DNA of 64,000 nt from Telluria beijingensis (lineage in GTDB: Bacteria; Pseudomonadota; Gammaproteobacteria; Burkholderiales; Burkholderiaceae_D): contig NZ_CP132480.1 of NCBI RefSeq assembly GCF_030770395.1, positions 1,475,335-1,539,334 of the forward strand. The letters run 5' to 3'. Each line of letters begins with the position of its first letter. Positions within the stretch are counted from its first letter, which is position 1. The notes below the pieces were generated by a model that ran no database searches, was not told the DNA's origin, and saw only the letters and a program-made list of their open reading frames with translations. The translations under genes were made by a program, and so were the position numbers. Positions 17,548-27,437 of this stretch are shown one piece after another.

Positions 17548-18501
17548 ATGAGCAACAACCAACAACTCCTCTTGCGCGTGCAGTCGATGCGCTTCGAGGC
17601 CCAGGGCATCGTCAGCGTCGAACTGGTCTCGCCCACTGGCGAGGACTTGCCGGCTTTCGCCGCCGGCGCCCACATCGACCTGCACCTGCCGAACGGGATC
17701 GTGCGCAGCTACTCGCTGTGCAACTCGCCGCAGGAGCGCCAGCGCTACGTCATCGGGGTGCTGAACGACCGCAACAGCCGTGGCGGATCGCGCTATGTGC
17801 ACGAGCAGCTGCGGGTGGGGGCCACGATCCCGGTCGGCGCCCCGCGCAACAACTTTCCGCTCGACGAGACGGCGCCCCACACGGTGCTGGTCGCGGGCGG
17901 GATCGGGATCACGCCGATCTACGGCATGTTGAACGAGCTGCGCCGCCTGGGGCGCTCGGTGGAGCTGCTGTACTGTGCGCGCAGCCGCCAGGAGGCTGCC
18001 TTTGTCGCCGACCTGCCGCTTGACGTCGTGGTGCGCACCCACTTCGACGCCGACGCCGGCTGCGCGCCCGACCTGCGCGCCAGCCTGGCCGGCGTGCAGG
18101 CGAGCACGCACCTGTACTGCTGCGGCCCGACGCCGATGCTGGCCGCCTTCGAGGACGCCTGCGCCGCGCTCCGGCTGCCGAACGTGCACATCGAGCGCTT
18201 CGCGCCGGCCGAGCCGGTGGTGGCGATGCAGGGCAGCGAGTACGAGTGCCAGCTTGCGCGCTCGCAGAAGCTGTTGCTGGTCCCGGCCGGCAAGTCGCTG
18301 CTCGACGCCTTGCTCGACGCCGGCGTCGACGTCGACCACAGCTGCCGCGAAGGGGTGTGCGGTTCGTGCGAGACGGCGGTGCTGGACGGCGTGCCGGACC
18401 ATCGGGACGGCGTGCTGACCAAGGCCGAACGCGAATCGGGGGCGACGATGATGGTGTGCGTCTCCGGCTGCAAGGGCCGTCGCCTCGTGCTCGACCTCTA
18501 G
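17548..18501 (+). CDS. Flavin/2Fe-2S oxygenase reductase, VanB/phthalate dioxygenase reductase type
   Basis: A 317-residue electron-transfer protein with the domain order FMN-NAD-ferredoxin. The flavin motif is RSYSLCN, the NAD motif is GGIGITP, and the C-terminal plant-type cluster is CREGVCGSC with a fourth Cys in MVCVSGC. This order is diagnostic for the phthalate dioxygenase reductase group, which partners VanA-like Rieske oxygenases. It follows the oxygenase by 14 bases, after CAGGAG, and is the last gene before a terminator. Confidence 0.92.
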   Translation: MSNNQQLLLRVQSMRFEAQGIVSVELVSPTGEDLPAFAAGAHIDLHLPNGIVRSYSLCNSPQERQRYVIGVLNDRNSRGGSRYVHEQLRVGATIPVGAPRNNFPLDETAPHTVLVAGGIGITPIYGMLNELRRLGRSVELLYCARSRQEAAFVADLPLDVVVRTHFDADAGCAPDLRASLAGVQASTHLYCCGPTPMLAAFEDACAALRLPNVHIERFAPAEPVVAMQGSEYECQLARSQKLLLVPAGKSLLDALLDAGVDVDHSCREGVCGSCETAVLDGVPDHRDGVLTKAERESGATMMVCVSGCKGRRLVLDL

Positions 18502-18511
18502 CTGTTCTTGC

Positions 18512-18532
18512 GCCGGGCGCGCCGCGCCCGGC
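18512..18532 (+). other. GC-rich hairpin after the reductase gene
   Basis: Nine-base perfect arms (GCCGGGCGC / GCGCCCGGC) enclose a three-base loop eleven bases after the stop. There is no following T run, so by itself it is not an intrinsic terminator. It may stabilise the transcript end or act with the downstream terminator. Confidence 0.5.
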
Positions 18533-18563
18533 CTGCAGCGCTGGGTGTACCTGCGTGCACCTG

Positions 18564-18595
18564 AAAACCTGACCGCCAGAGGTCCGGTTTTTTTT
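18564..18595 (+). terminator. Rho-independent terminator of the catabolic operon
   Basis: Arms AAAACCTGACC and GGTCCGGTTTT pair with one mismatch around a six-base loop and run into eight T residues. It ends the operon that begins at 4694 and separates it from the porin gene, which would therefore have its own promoter or depend on readthrough. Confidence 0.8.
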
Positions 18596-18671
18596 GCGCC
18601 CGAATCATGGATGAAACACGGTTTTGCTGGTGAAACGCGGCTCGCGCCGCACCAAAATAAGGGGAGTCACA

Positions 18672-19748
18672 ATGAAAAAGCATCTGATCGGCATGGCAGT
18701 CCTGGCAGCATCCGCAAGCGTCACCTGCGCCCACGCGCAGAGTAGCGTGACCATCTACGGCAGCATGGACGCCGGCCTGGCCTATGTGAGCGACGTGGGC
18801 GGCAGTTCCGTCACCCGCCTCGACCAGGGCACGATGCAGCCGGACCGCATCGGGTTCCGCGGCAGCGAAGACCTGGGCGGCGGCATGAAGGCCTTCTTCC
18901 AGCTCGAGGCGGGCTTTGCTACCGATACCGGCAGCCAGGTCAACGCCGGCCGCCTGTTCAACCGCTACGCCACGGTGGGCCTGTCCGGCAGCCTGGGCTC
19001 GGTCACCGTCGGCAATATGCCGGACATCGTGTTCGACTATGCGGGCAAGCTGAGCAACGGCTTCCAGCTGACCAACTTCTACCTGTTCCACCCCGGGAAC
19101 CTGGACACGCTGGCCAATACCTACCAGTTCAACAATGCGGTGCGCTACACCTCGCCGACCGTCAAGGGCCTGACCTTCAGCGCGATGGCGGGCATGGGCG
19201 AGCAGGCGGAGAGCTCCAGCCGCAACCGCAACCTCAGCGCCGGCGCCAACTACGCCAACGGTCCGCTGCGCATGGCCCTGGCCTACAGCCGCCAGAACGA
19301 CCGCGCCGCCGGCTATTCGGGCGCCTTCCTGAGCACGCTCAACCTCGGCAATGCCGCGACCGTGTTCGATTCGCTGACCACTTGGGCCGGCGGCGTCGGC
19401 TACATCGTCGGCGACTGGCGCCTGAACGCGCTGTACACGCAGAGCGAGGTCGAGATGCCGGCGGCGGCCGGCTTCAAGCAGCGCAACGGCGACCTCGGCG
19501 CCGCCTGGCGCTATGCGCCGCAGCTCACCCTCAATCTCGGCTATTCGCACAGCCGGGTGGAGGATGCGCGCTATAACCAGTTCAGCATCGGCAATGTGTA
19601 CGCCTTCTCGAAGCGCACCGAGTTCTACGTGGTGGCGGCGTACCAGAAGGCGGGCGGCTCGGCCAGCTTGGCGTTCCAGAACTATACCGGCGCCTCGTCC
19701 GACGACAAACAGGTCGTGACCACGATCGGCCTGCACCACCTGTTCTGA
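18672..19748 (+). CDS. General outer-membrane porin, betaproteobacterial type
   Basis: A 358-residue porin with a signal peptide ending CAHA near residue 22. The mature start, [19 protein letters not shown], is typical of 16-strand trimeric porins of Burkholderiales. [21 protein letters not shown] follows and the protein ends in Phe (LHHLF), the usual outer-membrane assembly signal. Lying directly behind the catabolic operon, it may admit that substrate, although these porins are generally unspecific. GGGGAG precedes the ATG. Confidence 0.92.
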   Translation: MKKHLIGMAVLAASASVTCAHAQSSVTIYGSMDAGLAYVSDVGGSSVTRLDQGTMQPDRIGFRGSEDLGGGMKAFFQLEAGFATDTGSQVNAGRLFNRYATVGLSGSLGSVTVGNMPDIVFDYAGKLSNGFQLTNFYLFHPGNLDTLANTYQFNNAVRYTSPTVKGLTFSAMAGMGEQAESSSRNRNLSAGANYANGPLRMALAYSRQNDRAAGYSGAFLSTLNLGNAATVFDSLTTWAGGVGYIVGDWRLNALYTQSEVEMPAAAGFKQRNGDLGAAWRYAPQLTLNLGYSHSRVEDARYNQFSIGNVYAFSKRTEFYVVAAYQKAGGSASLAFQNYTGASSDDKQVVTTIGLHHLF

Positions 19749-19776
19749 TGCGCCAACCACCACCTGCGGAGGACCC

Positions 19777-21405
19777 ATGTTCGTGAATCTCACCATCGGC
19801 GCGCGCCTGGCCATCGGTTTCGCCATCGTCACCGCCCTGCTGGCCGGCATCGTCCTGGTCGCGCTGCAGAGCCTCGCTTCGCTGCACCGCTCGACCGCGC
19901 AGATCGTCGACGACCGCTATCCGCAGGTGGTGCTGGCCACCGAGCTGCTGCTGCAACTGGATGCGAATGCGATCGCGATGCGCAATATGCTGCTGGCCGA
20001 CGACCCCAACCTGCTGCGCGCCGAGACGGCCGCGCTGCGGGAGGGCGAGCGCAGGATCGCCGCCGGGCTGAAAACGCTGGAAGGCATGCTGTCGAGCGAG
20101 ATGGGACGCAAGTCGTTCCAGGAAATCATGGCCCTGCGCGCGACGTACCAGCAGGGGCAGGCGCGCTTTCTCGCGCTGGCCGCCGGCGGCGGCACCTTCG
20201 AGGCGTCGGCCCTGTTGATGACGACCCTGCGCCAGGACCAGCAGGCCTATTCGGCGCGCTTGCGGGGCTTCCTCGCCGGCGGCGGCAAGCTGATGGAACA
20301 GAGCGGGCAGGACGCGGCCGCGCTGTACCGCGAGAAGCGCCTGCACATCGTGCTGCTGGCCTGTGCTGCCGGTGTGCTGGCGATCGTCGCGGGCATCTGG
20401 ATCACCCGCTCGATCACGCGTCCGCTGCAGGACGCGGTGCGGGTGGCGCGCACGGTTGCAGGCGGCGACCTGGGCAGCGACATCGTGGTGCGGTCGCGCG
20501 ACGAGGTGGGCCAGCTGATGGCGGCGCTGAAAGACATGAACGGGCGCCTGCGCCAGATCGTCAGCGAGGTGCGGGGCGGAACCGACGCGATCGCCGACGC
20601 AGCCAAGGAGATGGCGCAGGGGAATATGGATCTGTCGGGCCGCACCGAGCAGCAGGCCGGCGCCCTCGAGGAAACCGCCTCCACGATGGAAGAACTGGGT
20701 GCAACGGTCGAGCGCAATGCGGCGCACGCCGGCGCGGCGCGCGAGCGCGCCCGGGATGCGCGCCGCATCGCGGTCGACAGCCACGCAGTGGTGGGGCAGG
20801 TGGTCGAGACCATGCAGGCGATCGAAGACTCGTCGCGCCGCATCACCGAGATCACCGGCGTGATCGACGGCATCGCGTTCCAGACCAATATCCTGGCGCT
20901 GAACGCGGCGGTGGAAGCGGCGCGCGCCGGCGCCGAAGGCCGCGGCTTTGCCGTGGTGGCGGCCGAGGTGCGCAACCTGGCCCAGCGCGCGGGCACGGCG
21001 GCGCAGGACATCAAGCGCCTGATCGACACCTCGCGCGCGAACGTGGAAAACGGCGGCCGGCTGGCCGCACAGGCCGGGGCCACGATGCAGGGACTGGTGG
21101 ACGGCATCGCCGGCGTGGCCGAGACGATGGGAGAGATCGCACACGCCAGCGCCGAGCAGAGCAGCGGCCTGGGCCAGGTCAATGCGGCGGTGCTGCAGAT
21201 GGACGCCGCCACCCAGCAGAACGCGGCGCTGGTGGAGCAGGCCGCGGCGGCGTCGCAGGCCTTGCAGGAACGCGCGGCGCGCCTGGCAGCACTGGTCGGC
21301 ACCTTCCGGCTCGGCCGGGACACCGTGGCGCCATCCATGCTGGCAGGCCAGGAAGGCGGCTACCGGCTGGCGCACCAGCCAGGGGGCGTCAGCGCAGCAG
21401 CTTGA
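19777..21405 (+). CDS. Methyl-accepting chemotaxis protein, Tar/Tsr-like
   Basis: A 542-residue chemoreceptor. It has a first membrane helix (about 8-28), a periplasmic four-helix sensor domain, a second membrane helix (about 189-210), a HAMP linker and the cytoplasmic signalling hairpin. The hairpin tip reads [30 protein letters not shown]. Methylation-region motifs [18 protein letters not shown] are present. It is 28 bases from the porin with GCGGAGG before the ATG, so the two may be co-transcribed. It could sense the catabolic substrate. Its 3' end overlaps the convergent Hsp70 gene by 17 bases. Confidence 0.93.
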   Translation: MFVNLTIGARLAIGFAIVTALLAGIVLVALQSLASLHRSTAQIVDDRYPQVVLATELLLQLDANAIAMRNMLLADDPNLLRAETAALREGERRIAAGLKTLEGMLSSEMGRKSFQEIMALRATYQQGQARFLALAAGGGTFEASALLMTTLRQDQQAYSARLRGFLAGGGKLMEQSGQDAAALYREKRLHIVLLACAAGVLAIVAGIWITRSITRPLQDAVRVARTVAGGDLGSDIVVRSRDEVGQLMAALKDMNGRLRQIVSEVRGGTDAIADAAKEMAQGNMDLSGRTEQQAGALEETASTMEELGATVERNAAHAGAARERARDARRIAVDSHAVVGQVVETMQAIEDSSRRITEITGVIDGIAFQTNILALNAAVEAARAGAEGRGFAVVAAEVRNLAQRAGTAAQDIKRLIDTSRANVENGGRLAAQAGATMQGLVDGIAGVAETMGEIAHASAEQSSGLGQVNAAVLQMDAATQQNAALVEQAAAASQALQERAARLAALVGTFRLGRDTVAPSMLAGQEGGYRLAHQPGGVSAAA

Positions 21406-24202
21406 GCCCCGGCGGCAGCGCGTCGCCCAGCAGGCGTGTCTCGACCGCCTGGTCCAGCTCGACCACCTCGCGCACCATCGCCGTCCACGTCGGCGGTGCA
21501 CCACTGGCGACCAGGCGCCGCAGCACGTCGTCGCGCACCGCTTCGCCAATATCGCGCGAGCGGTCGCCCGTCATGCGTGCGATGTGGGCGGCGGCGAAGC
21601 CGGCCGGCTCCACCTTGCGCCAGTCGAGGTTCATCAGGGTGCGCAGCCAGCCCTCGGCTACGTCGGGCGGCGCCACCTCGTGGGCGCTCGACTGGAACGA
21701 CTGGCGCGCGCCGACCCGGCCCAGCGCCCACAGGTATCTGCCGTAGCGCGCCATGGCGCGGGCATCGAGCTTGCCGGTAGAGGGGATATCCTCGATCTGC
21801 CCCAGCAGCCATTCGCCGATTTCGGCCTTGTAGGCCGACGGGATGCGCTCGAGCGAGGCGCCCACGCGCAGCATGTCTTCTTCGCTGCCGTCGACCAGGG
21901 TGACCGGCCGCCGGCCACGCTCCGCTTCGTCGGCCTGCAGGTTGAAGGCGAAATCGTCGAGCACGCGCAACTGCGATTCGGTCGACAGGCCGCCGGCCAC
22001 GCGGCGCCACAAGGTCCACCATTCGGCGCGCACCTGGCTGTCCTTGTGGTGCTGGACGCCGCCCTCGAACATCGCCCATAGCTGCTCGATGCGCCATTCG
22101 TCGAGCGGGTGACCGAAGCCGGGACGCAGGCAGTAGCCGGCCAGGTTGAGCCAGGCGCGCTCGTGTTCGACGGAGCGACGCCGGCCCCTGGCGCGCGCCA
22201 GCAGGGCGTCGAACAGGCGCCGCAGCAGGGGCGTGGTCCAGCGTTCGCGCGCGCCCAATACGTGTTCCAGGCCGGCGCGCAGCTGCCTGACTTCCTTGGG
22301 GTCGACCTGTTTCGAGCGGGCGCCGAACACGCGCTCGATCTTGTCGATCGCGGCGTCGAGTTCGAGCGGCAAGGCTTCTTCCTGCGCGTCGCCGTCTTCG
22401 TCGCCGCGCAACTGGAAGGCGAGTTGCCAGCGCTGGCCGCCGTTCTCGGCGACGCAATGCACGTCGAGCGTGCCGACTTCGCTCAGGGTCGTCACCAGCC
22501 GCACCGGGATCTCGGTCGGCGCGCCGCGCGCCGCGCGCAGCACGGTGGCGATCGCGGGCAGGCGCACTACGCTGGAAGGATCCAGGTCGACCAGGTCGCC
22601 GGGCTGCGGCGGGGCGCCGTCATCGGAGATGGTCGACACCAGGTGGAAGCGCACCGGACGGCCCACGCGCAGCGCGAAACTGCGATCCGCTAACGCCACC
22701 TCGAGCGTGGCTTGCGTGCCGCGCGGGAGCAGGCAGACGGTGCGCAGTTTGTCGCCTTGCGCTTCGCCATCGAGCAGCAGGTAGTAGCTGCGCGCGGCGC
22801 CGCTTTCGATGCCTGGTGCCAGGCCCTGGCGCGCCAGCGTGTAGGCGACGGCGCCGCGGGCGACGGCGATGTCGGGGTTCTCGTTGTGCAGTACGCGCAC
22901 AGGGGCGCCGCGCCATGCCGTCAGGGTATCGAACAGGCGCTGCGCCAGCGCGCTGCCCCTGAACACGCCGCCGTTGAGCAGGATGGTGTCCGGCACCGGC
23001 AATGCGCCATCGTCAGGCAGGCCAAGCGCCTCGCGCGCGGCGGCCGCGTGCTGGCGCAGGAAGCCCGCCAGGTGGCGCGTGACGGCCGGATCGCTGGCAT
23101 ACGGCAGGCCGAATTCGACGATGCCGGCGCGCGCGCGCTTGGCGTCTTCCTGCGTCGCGTTGAGCGGGAAGAAGCCATCGAGCACGATGCGTTCGATGTC
23201 GTCGCGCCGCAAGTCGGCCTTGCGGCTGGCGCCGATCAGGCGGCTGCCGGCGCCGAGCAGGGTGACAGTGACGTGGTTCGGTGCATCGTCGGCCAGCAGC
23301 TGTTCCTTGGCCGCGCGGCAGCGCTCGGTGAGCTGGGCCAGGCGCGCGCTCGACAGGCGGTTGCGGCCGGCGTCCTCTCCGCTTTGTTCCGCCATGCGCG
23401 CCTCGACCAGGTGGGCCAGCGCCAGGTCCATATTGTCGCCGCCCAGGATCAGGTGGTTGCCCACGCCGATGCGGGTGAGCAGCGGTTCGCCGTCGCTGGC
23501 CTCGACCTTGACCAGGCTGAAGTCGGTGGTGCCGCCGCCGACGTCGGCGACCAGCACCAGCCTGGCGTCTCCCAGGTCGTCGCTCAAGCGCGCGCGATGC
23601 CGGTACAGCCAGTCGTACAGCGCGGCCTGCGGTTCTTCCAGCAGGCGCACGTCCGGCAGGCCGGCCTGCTTCGCCGCCTCCAGCGTCAGCGCGCGCGCGC
23701 CTTCGTCGAACGAGGCCGGGACCGTGAGGACGATCTGCTGGCGTTCAAGTGGCTGCTTCGGAAAACGCGTGTTCCAGGCGGCGCGCAGGTGGGCCAGGTA
23801 GCTGGCGCTGGCCGCCACCGGCGACACCTTGGCCACCTCGCCTTCGGCGCCCCATGGCAGGATGGGCGCCATGCGGTCGACGCCCGTATGCGACAGCCAG
23901 CTCTTGGCGCTGGCCACCAGCCGGCCCGGCGTGGCCGCGCCGAGCGCGCGCGCCAGGCGGCCGAGCGCGATGTGTTCGACACCGGCGACATCAAGACTAT
24001 TCCAGGGAAGTTGCAGTTCGCCGGGCGCGAGTTCGCCAGCGCCCGGGTGGTAGCGCATCGACGGCAGCAGCGGCGCGCCGGCGACTTCGCCGGGGGCCAC
24101 TAGCTGGTCGATCGGGAACAGCTCGATCGCGCCCTGGCCCTCACGGGCAAAGGCCAGCACCGTGTTGGTGGTGCCGAGATCGATGCCGACCAGGTAGGTC
24201 AC
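21389..24202 (-). CDS. Hsp70 family protein with long C-terminal extension
   Basis: A 937-residue DnaK-related ATPase, much longer than DnaK. The nucleotide-binding domain has [13 protein letters not shown] at the start, [14 protein letters not shown] (phosphate 2) and [12 protein letters not shown]. After a substrate-binding-like beta region, about 330 residues of helical, DUF3731-like sequence form the C-terminus. Its start overlaps the stop of the upstream Hsp70 gene by four bases, so the two are coupled. No J-domain or GrpE gene lies nearby. It is the last gene of a three-gene operon with the DUF2760 protein. Confidence 0.88.
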   Translation of the reverse strand: MTYLVGIDLGTTNTVLAFAREGQGAIELFPIDQLVAPGEVAGAPLLPSMRYHPGAGELAPGELQLPWNSLDVAGVEHIALGRLARALGAATPGRLVASAKSWLSHTGVDRMAPILPWGAEGEVAKVSPVAASASYLAHLRAAWNTRFPKQPLERQQIVLTVPASFDEGARALTLEAAKQAGLPDVRLLEEPQAALYDWLYRHRARLSDDLGDARLVLVADVGGGTTDFSLVKVEASDGEPLLTRIGVGNHLILGGDNMDLALAHLVEARMAEQSGEDAGRNRLSSARLAQLTERCRAAKEQLLADDAPNHVTVTLLGAGSRLIGASRKADLRRDDIERIVLDGFFPLNATQEDAKRARAGIVEFGLPYASDPAVTRHLAGFLRQHAAAAREALGLPDDGALPVPDTILLNGGVFRGSALAQRLFDTLTAWRGAPVRVLHNENPDIAVARGAVAYTLARQGLAPGIESGAARSYYLLLDGEAQGDKLRTVCLLPRGTQATLEVALADRSFALRVGRPVRFHLVSTISDDGAPPQPGDLVDLDPSSVVRLPAIATVLRAARGAPTEIPVRLVTTLSEVGTLDVHCVAENGGQRWQLAFQLRGDEDGDAQEEALPLELDAAIDKIERVFGARSKQVDPKEVRQLRAGLEHVLGARERWTTPLLRRLFDALLARARGRRRSVEHERAWLNLAGYCLRPGFGHPLDEWRIEQLWAMFEGGVQHHKDSQVRAEWWTLWRRVAGGLSTESQLRVLDDFAFNLQADEAERGRRPVTLVDGSEEDMLRVGASLERIPSAYKAEIGEWLLGQIEDIPSTGKLDARAMARYGRYLWALGRVGARQSFQSSAHEVAPPDVAEGWLRTLMNLDWRKVEPAGFAAAHIARMTGDRSRDIGEAVRDDVLRRLVASGAPPTWTAMVREVVELDQAVETRLLGDALPPGLKLLR

Positions 24203-26055
24203 GAGGCGTCGGGTGCAGTACGAACGTCGAACTCGACCTTCCAGCGCTGGCCGTCACGGGCGACAGCCGCCAGTTCCAGCGTGCCCGCGTCGGTGGCCAG
24301 CGCATGCAGTTTGACTTGCACGACTTCGCCCGCCACACGACCTTCGGCCGGCAAGGTGGCCTGGATCTCGTTCAGTTCCTGCAGTTCTTCCGGACCCCAG
24401 AATTCGAGCACGTCGCCGATGCGGTCCTGGCGGCGCACGGTGGAGCCGAAGAAGCGGAAGGTCACCGGCTCGCCGATCACCAGGCCGAATTCCTGGCCCG
24501 GCAATTCAAGTTCGCTGCCTTCTTCCATGCCGAATGGCGCCACGCACAGCGCTTCCAATGGCGGCTCCATGCCGGGGATGGCCGGCATCGACGATTCGAC
24601 GCCGACGTAATAGGAACGCGCCGTGCCGCCGCGGATGCGCACGCCGCCGCCGCGGCGGGCATAGCTGAAATAGGCCGCGCCGCGGGCGACGGCCAGGTCG
24701 AGGTCGGCGCCTTCGAGCATGCGCGCCGGTTCCGCGCCTTCCATGTACAGCCAGTCGTTGATGGTGTCCATCACGCGCTGGGCCAGGATGCCCGACTTGA
24801 ACACGCCGCCGTTGAACAGCACCGCGCTTGGATGCAGGAAGGTGTGCTCCGCGTTCACGCGGCCGCTGAAACCTTCGAGTTCGGCGGTGGCGCCGGCCTG
24901 GCGCGCCAGGAAGGCGGCCAGGTGGCGCGTGATCGCCGCATCTTGCGCATACGGCAGGCCGAGCTGGGTCAGGCCGGCGCGGGCGCGCACGGCGGGGCGC
25001 GCCGACGCTTCGACGCGCGGGAAGAAACCGTCCGTGATGAAGGCGGTGACTTCCTCGCGCGTGAGTTCGGTGCGGATCGAGCCGCCGATCAGCTTCGAGC
25101 CGCGGCTCGGCACCACGATCGGGTGGGTCGTGGCGTTGGGATTGGCCAGCAGTTCTTCCTTGGCGCTGCGGCAGCCATAGGTGAGGGCGCGCATCTGCCA
25201 GGCGTCGAGTTGCGTCCCATTGGTGGCGAGCTTGCGCGCCACGAAGTGGGCCAGCGCCAGGTCCATATTGTCGCCGCCCAGCAGGATGTGGTCGCCCACG
25301 GCCACGCGGTGCGGTTCGAGCTTGCCGTCGCGCTCCAGGATCGCGATCAGCGAAAAGTCGCTGGTGCCGCCGCCGACGTCGACCACCAGGATGATGTCGC
25401 CCGGTGCTACCTGCTTGCGCCAGCGGCCGCCGCTACCCTGGATCCAGCTGTACAGGGCCGCTTGCGGCTCTTCGAGCAGGGTCGGGGCAAAGCCGGCCTG
25501 GCGCGCCGCTTCCGCGGTCAGTTCGCGCGCGGCCGGATCGAACGAGGCGGGAATGGTGACCGTGACCGATTGCTGGTCGAACGGCGCCTCTGGGTGCGCA
25601 GCGTTCCAGGCCTGGCGCAGGTGTTCCAGGTAGCGGGTCGAGGCGGCCAGTGGCGAAACGCGGGTGACTTCGTCCGGCGCGTCCTGCGGCAGGATCGCGG
25701 CGCGGCGGTCGACGCCGGGGTGGCACAGCCAGCTCTTGGCCGACGACACCAGGCGGATCGGCGTGGTGGCGCCGCGGCTGCGCGCCATTTCTCCGGCGAC
25801 GGCGAGTTCTTCGCCCTGGCTCCAGGGCAGGGCGCGTTCGCCGGCCGGCATCTCGTCCGGGTGCGGCAGGTAGAGGAAGGATGGCAGCAGCGGCAGCGCC
25901 TCGACGGTGCCGGGCGCGGTCAGTTGCGGGATCGGCAGCACGGCGTCGACGGCCTTCTCGCCGTCGCTGGCCTGCAGGTCGACGTACGAAAGGGCGCTGT
26001 GGGTGGTGCCCAGGTCGATGCCGATGGCATAGCGTGGATCGTGTGCGTCGCTCAC
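24199..26055 (-). CDS. Hsp70 family protein, DnaK-like, shorter paralogue
   Basis: A 618-residue Hsp70. The nucleotide-binding domain carries GIDLGTTHSALSYV, VVDVGGGTSDFSLI and [13 protein letters not shown] beta-rich substrate-binding-like domain follows, without the long extension of its partner and without a DnaK-type EEVD-like tail. It overlaps both neighbours by four bases (ATGA-type junctions). The two Hsp70 proteins share architecture in the first 500 residues and look like an ancient duplication that became a two-protein system. Confidence 0.88.
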   Translation of the reverse strand: MSDAHDPRYAIGIDLGTTHSALSYVDLQASDGEKAVDAVLPIPQLTAPGTVEALPLLPSFLYLPHPDEMPAGERALPWSQGEELAVAGEMARSRGATTPIRLVSSAKSWLCHPGVDRRAAILPQDAPDEVTRVSPLAASTRYLEHLRQAWNAAHPEAPFDQQSVTVTIPASFDPAARELTAEAARQAGFAPTLLEEPQAALYSWIQGSGGRWRKQVAPGDIILVVDVGGGTSDFSLIAILERDGKLEPHRVAVGDHILLGGDNMDLALAHFVARKLATNGTQLDAWQMRALTYGCRSAKEELLANPNATTHPIVVPSRGSKLIGGSIRTELTREEVTAFITDGFFPRVEASARPAVRARAGLTQLGLPYAQDAAITRHLAAFLARQAGATAELEGFSGRVNAEHTFLHPSAVLFNGGVFKSGILAQRVMDTINDWLYMEGAEPARMLEGADLDLAVARGAAYFSYARRGGGVRIRGGTARSYYVGVESSMPAIPGMEPPLEALCVAPFGMEEGSELELPGQEFGLVIGEPVTFRFFGSTVRRQDRIGDVLEFWGPEELQELNEIQATLPAEGRVAGEVVQVKLHALATDAGTLELAAVARDGQRWKVEFDVRTAPDAS

Positions 26056-26660
26056 AGTTCCACCTCCGCCGGGGCGAGCACGCGCGCGTCGTGGCTGTCG
26101 GCCAGTTGCGGCAGCGTGACTTTCGATGCGCGCCAGCCGCGGTGGCTCAGGGTGCCGGTGAACGGCGCCTTGCCGACCACGTTGCCGGTCAGGCGCACGC
26201 TGGCGGCGTCGAAGCCTTCGGCCAGGGTGATGCGGCTGCCTTCGTTCTCACTGCGCACCGGTTCGATGGCGAAATGCTCGCGCAGCACGCGCGCGCAGCC
26301 TTCGTGCACGACGCGGGCGGCGGCACCGATGTCGGCGTCGGAATAGCTGCCCAGGTTTTCGTGGGCGAAGTCGATCAGGCGGGCTTCGCGCTGGAACAGG
26401 CTCAGGAGTTGCAGGGCCGACTCCGGGGTGGGCGCGCGCAGCGGCGCCGGCGTCGGGGCTGGTGTCGGGGCCGGCGTCGGCGCGGGCGTTGGCGCCAGGG
26501 TCGGTGCTGGTGTCGGAGCCGGGGCCGGGGCGGCGGTCGGGCCGACGGCGTCGTCGCGCACGCGGGCAGCGAATTCGGCGTCGCCGAGCGACTTGAACAG
26601 GGCGCCGAAGGCGATCGACAGGCGGCTGAAGAAGCCGGGCAGGTTGTCAGGTTGGGTCAT
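26052..26660 (-). CDS. DUF2760 domain protein with Ala-Pro-Thr linker
   Basis: A 202-residue protein, first gene of the Hsp70 operon. It has an N-terminal FFSRLSIAFGALFKSL segment that could be an amphipathic or membrane-associating helix. A low-complexity Ala/Pro/Thr linker follows (about 42-80), then a conserved DUF2760 domain with LQLLSLFQREARLIDF and GTLSHRGWRASKVTLP. The coupling to two Hsp70 genes suggests a dedicated co-chaperone, adaptor or client, which is inference. Confidence 0.82.
   Translation of the reverse strand: MTQPDNLPGFFSRLSIAFGALFKSLGDAEFAARVRDDAVGPTAAPAPAPTPAPTLAPTPAPTPAPTPAPTPAPLRAPTPESALQLLSLFQREARLIDFAHENLGSYSDADIGAAARVVHEGCARVLREHFAIEPVRSENEGSRITLAEGFDAASVRLTGNVVGKAPFTGTLSHRGWRASKVTLPQLADSHDARVLAPAEVEL
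26421..26537 (-). repeat. Low-complexity Ala-Pro-Thr coding repeat
   Basis: Tandem AP/TP dipeptides encoded by a GC-rich, slippage-prone repeat inside the DUF2760 gene. It makes an extended flexible linker. Its length probably varies between strains. Confidence 0.8.
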
Positions 26661-26787
26661 TTTTTGTTTGTCGTCAGGTGCGGGATGACTGCCGATCGTG
26701 TCGGACGATCGCCGGGGCCATCCCCGGAAAATGGCGCATGATATCAGTTAGTACAGCTTTAGCGCAGGCTTGAGGCCAGGCGATGCG

Positions 26788-27207
26788 TCAGCCGACCTCG
26801 CGCACGCCGCCCAGCAGGGCAGCCGAATAATCGGTGAAATCGTCGAGGCCGCGCTTGACGATCGTCACCAGGGCCGGCAGTGGGGCCGCCTGGTGATCCC
26901 ATTCGGCGCGGCAGAATTCGCCGGTGCGCTTGAGGTCTTCGGCCAGGGTGGGAGCGATCCAGCCATGTTCGGCCAACAGGGTGATGACCTCGCGCTCGTC
27001 CTGCGGCAGGCCAAGGCGGGCGTCGCCGATCACATAGTCGCCCATCTCGATCGCCGCCTCCCAGGCGCGGATCACGTTCAACGTGGCCGCGTCCTGGCGC
27101 GTGAGGTCGTCCGCGAAGGTGTTGGGGTCCTTGTCGTACTCGTCGCGAGCGCGGCGGCAACAGCGTTCGATGGTGGCGGCCTTGTTGATCAGGATGTCGT
27201 CGTCCAT
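26788..27207 (-). CDS. HepT-like protein (DUF86), no partner visible
   Basis: The 139-residue protein matches the HepT/DUF86 all-helical fold: NKAATIERCCRRARDEY at the start, DAATLNVIRAWEAAIEMGDYVI, then FCRAEWDHQ. The last keeps the R-x4-H part of the HepT active motif but lacks the following Tyr (R-x4-6-H-x-Y). HepT RNase/AMPylation-target toxins are normally encoded beside an MntA nucleotidyltransferase, and none is present here. ATG at 27207 is preferred to a far-upstream in-frame start. It may be a solitary or inactivated toxin. Confidence 0.7.
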   Translation of the reverse strand: MDDDILINKAATIERCCRRARDEYDKDPNTFADDLTRQDAATLNVIRAWEAAIEMGDYVIGDARLGLPQDEREVITLLAEHGWIAPTLAEDLKRTGEFCRAEWDHQAAPLPALVTIVKRGLDDFTDYSAALLGGVREVG

Positions 27208-27315
27208 GGCGTCCTCATGACTGGTGATCGTGCTGGGCAAGCCAGGAAGATGGTGCCGGAACGCCAATAAACAAGCATCCATGGTTGGTGCGGCGTGGTC
27301 TATTTGAACACATTT

Positions 27316-27357
27316 AATTTTGGTCAATACCAATCGCCTGACTGGTATAGCCAAATT
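27316..27357. promoter_or_regulatory. Nested inverted repeat between HepT-like gene and imuA
   Basis: Outer arms AATTTTGG/CCAAATT and inner arms ATACCA/TGGTAT surround a ten-base centre, in an AT-rich divergent region. It could be an operator for the HepT-like gene. No known protein is assigned. Confidence 0.35.
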
Positions 27358-27389
27358 GAATAGGCCTTGCCAAACCCGGGTCCAGCTAG

Positions 27390-27409
27390 TACTGTATGTT
27401 TATACAGTA
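27390..27409 (+). promoter_or_regulatory. LexA (SOS) box upstream of imuA
   Basis: The site is a perfect palindrome with eight-base arms TACTGTAT and ATACAGTA, giving the CTGT-N8-ACAG consensus of proteobacterial LexA boxes. It lies 28 bases before the imuA ATG. It fits DNA-damage induction of imuA-imuB. Confidence 0.9.
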
Positions 27410-27437
27410 TTTGTTTGATAAGCCCTATATAAGCCCT

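Noticed and set aside
19582..21549. A 655-codon minus-strand open frame opposite the porin and chemoreceptor
   Set aside because: No motif, low-complexity translation, and opposite two unambiguous genes.
22712..24103. A 463-codon plus-strand open frame inside the longer Hsp70 gene
   Set aside because: Antisense shadow with repetitive Gln/Ala/Arg content.
23749..26346. An 865-codon plus-strand open frame opposite the two Hsp70 genes
   Set aside because: Shadow frame of the Hsp70 and DUF2760 genes, which carry clear conserved motifs.
27390..27437. An imuA start at 27396
   Set aside because: That ATG is inside the LexA box, so the ribosome would start within the operator; 27438 gives the normal N-terminus.
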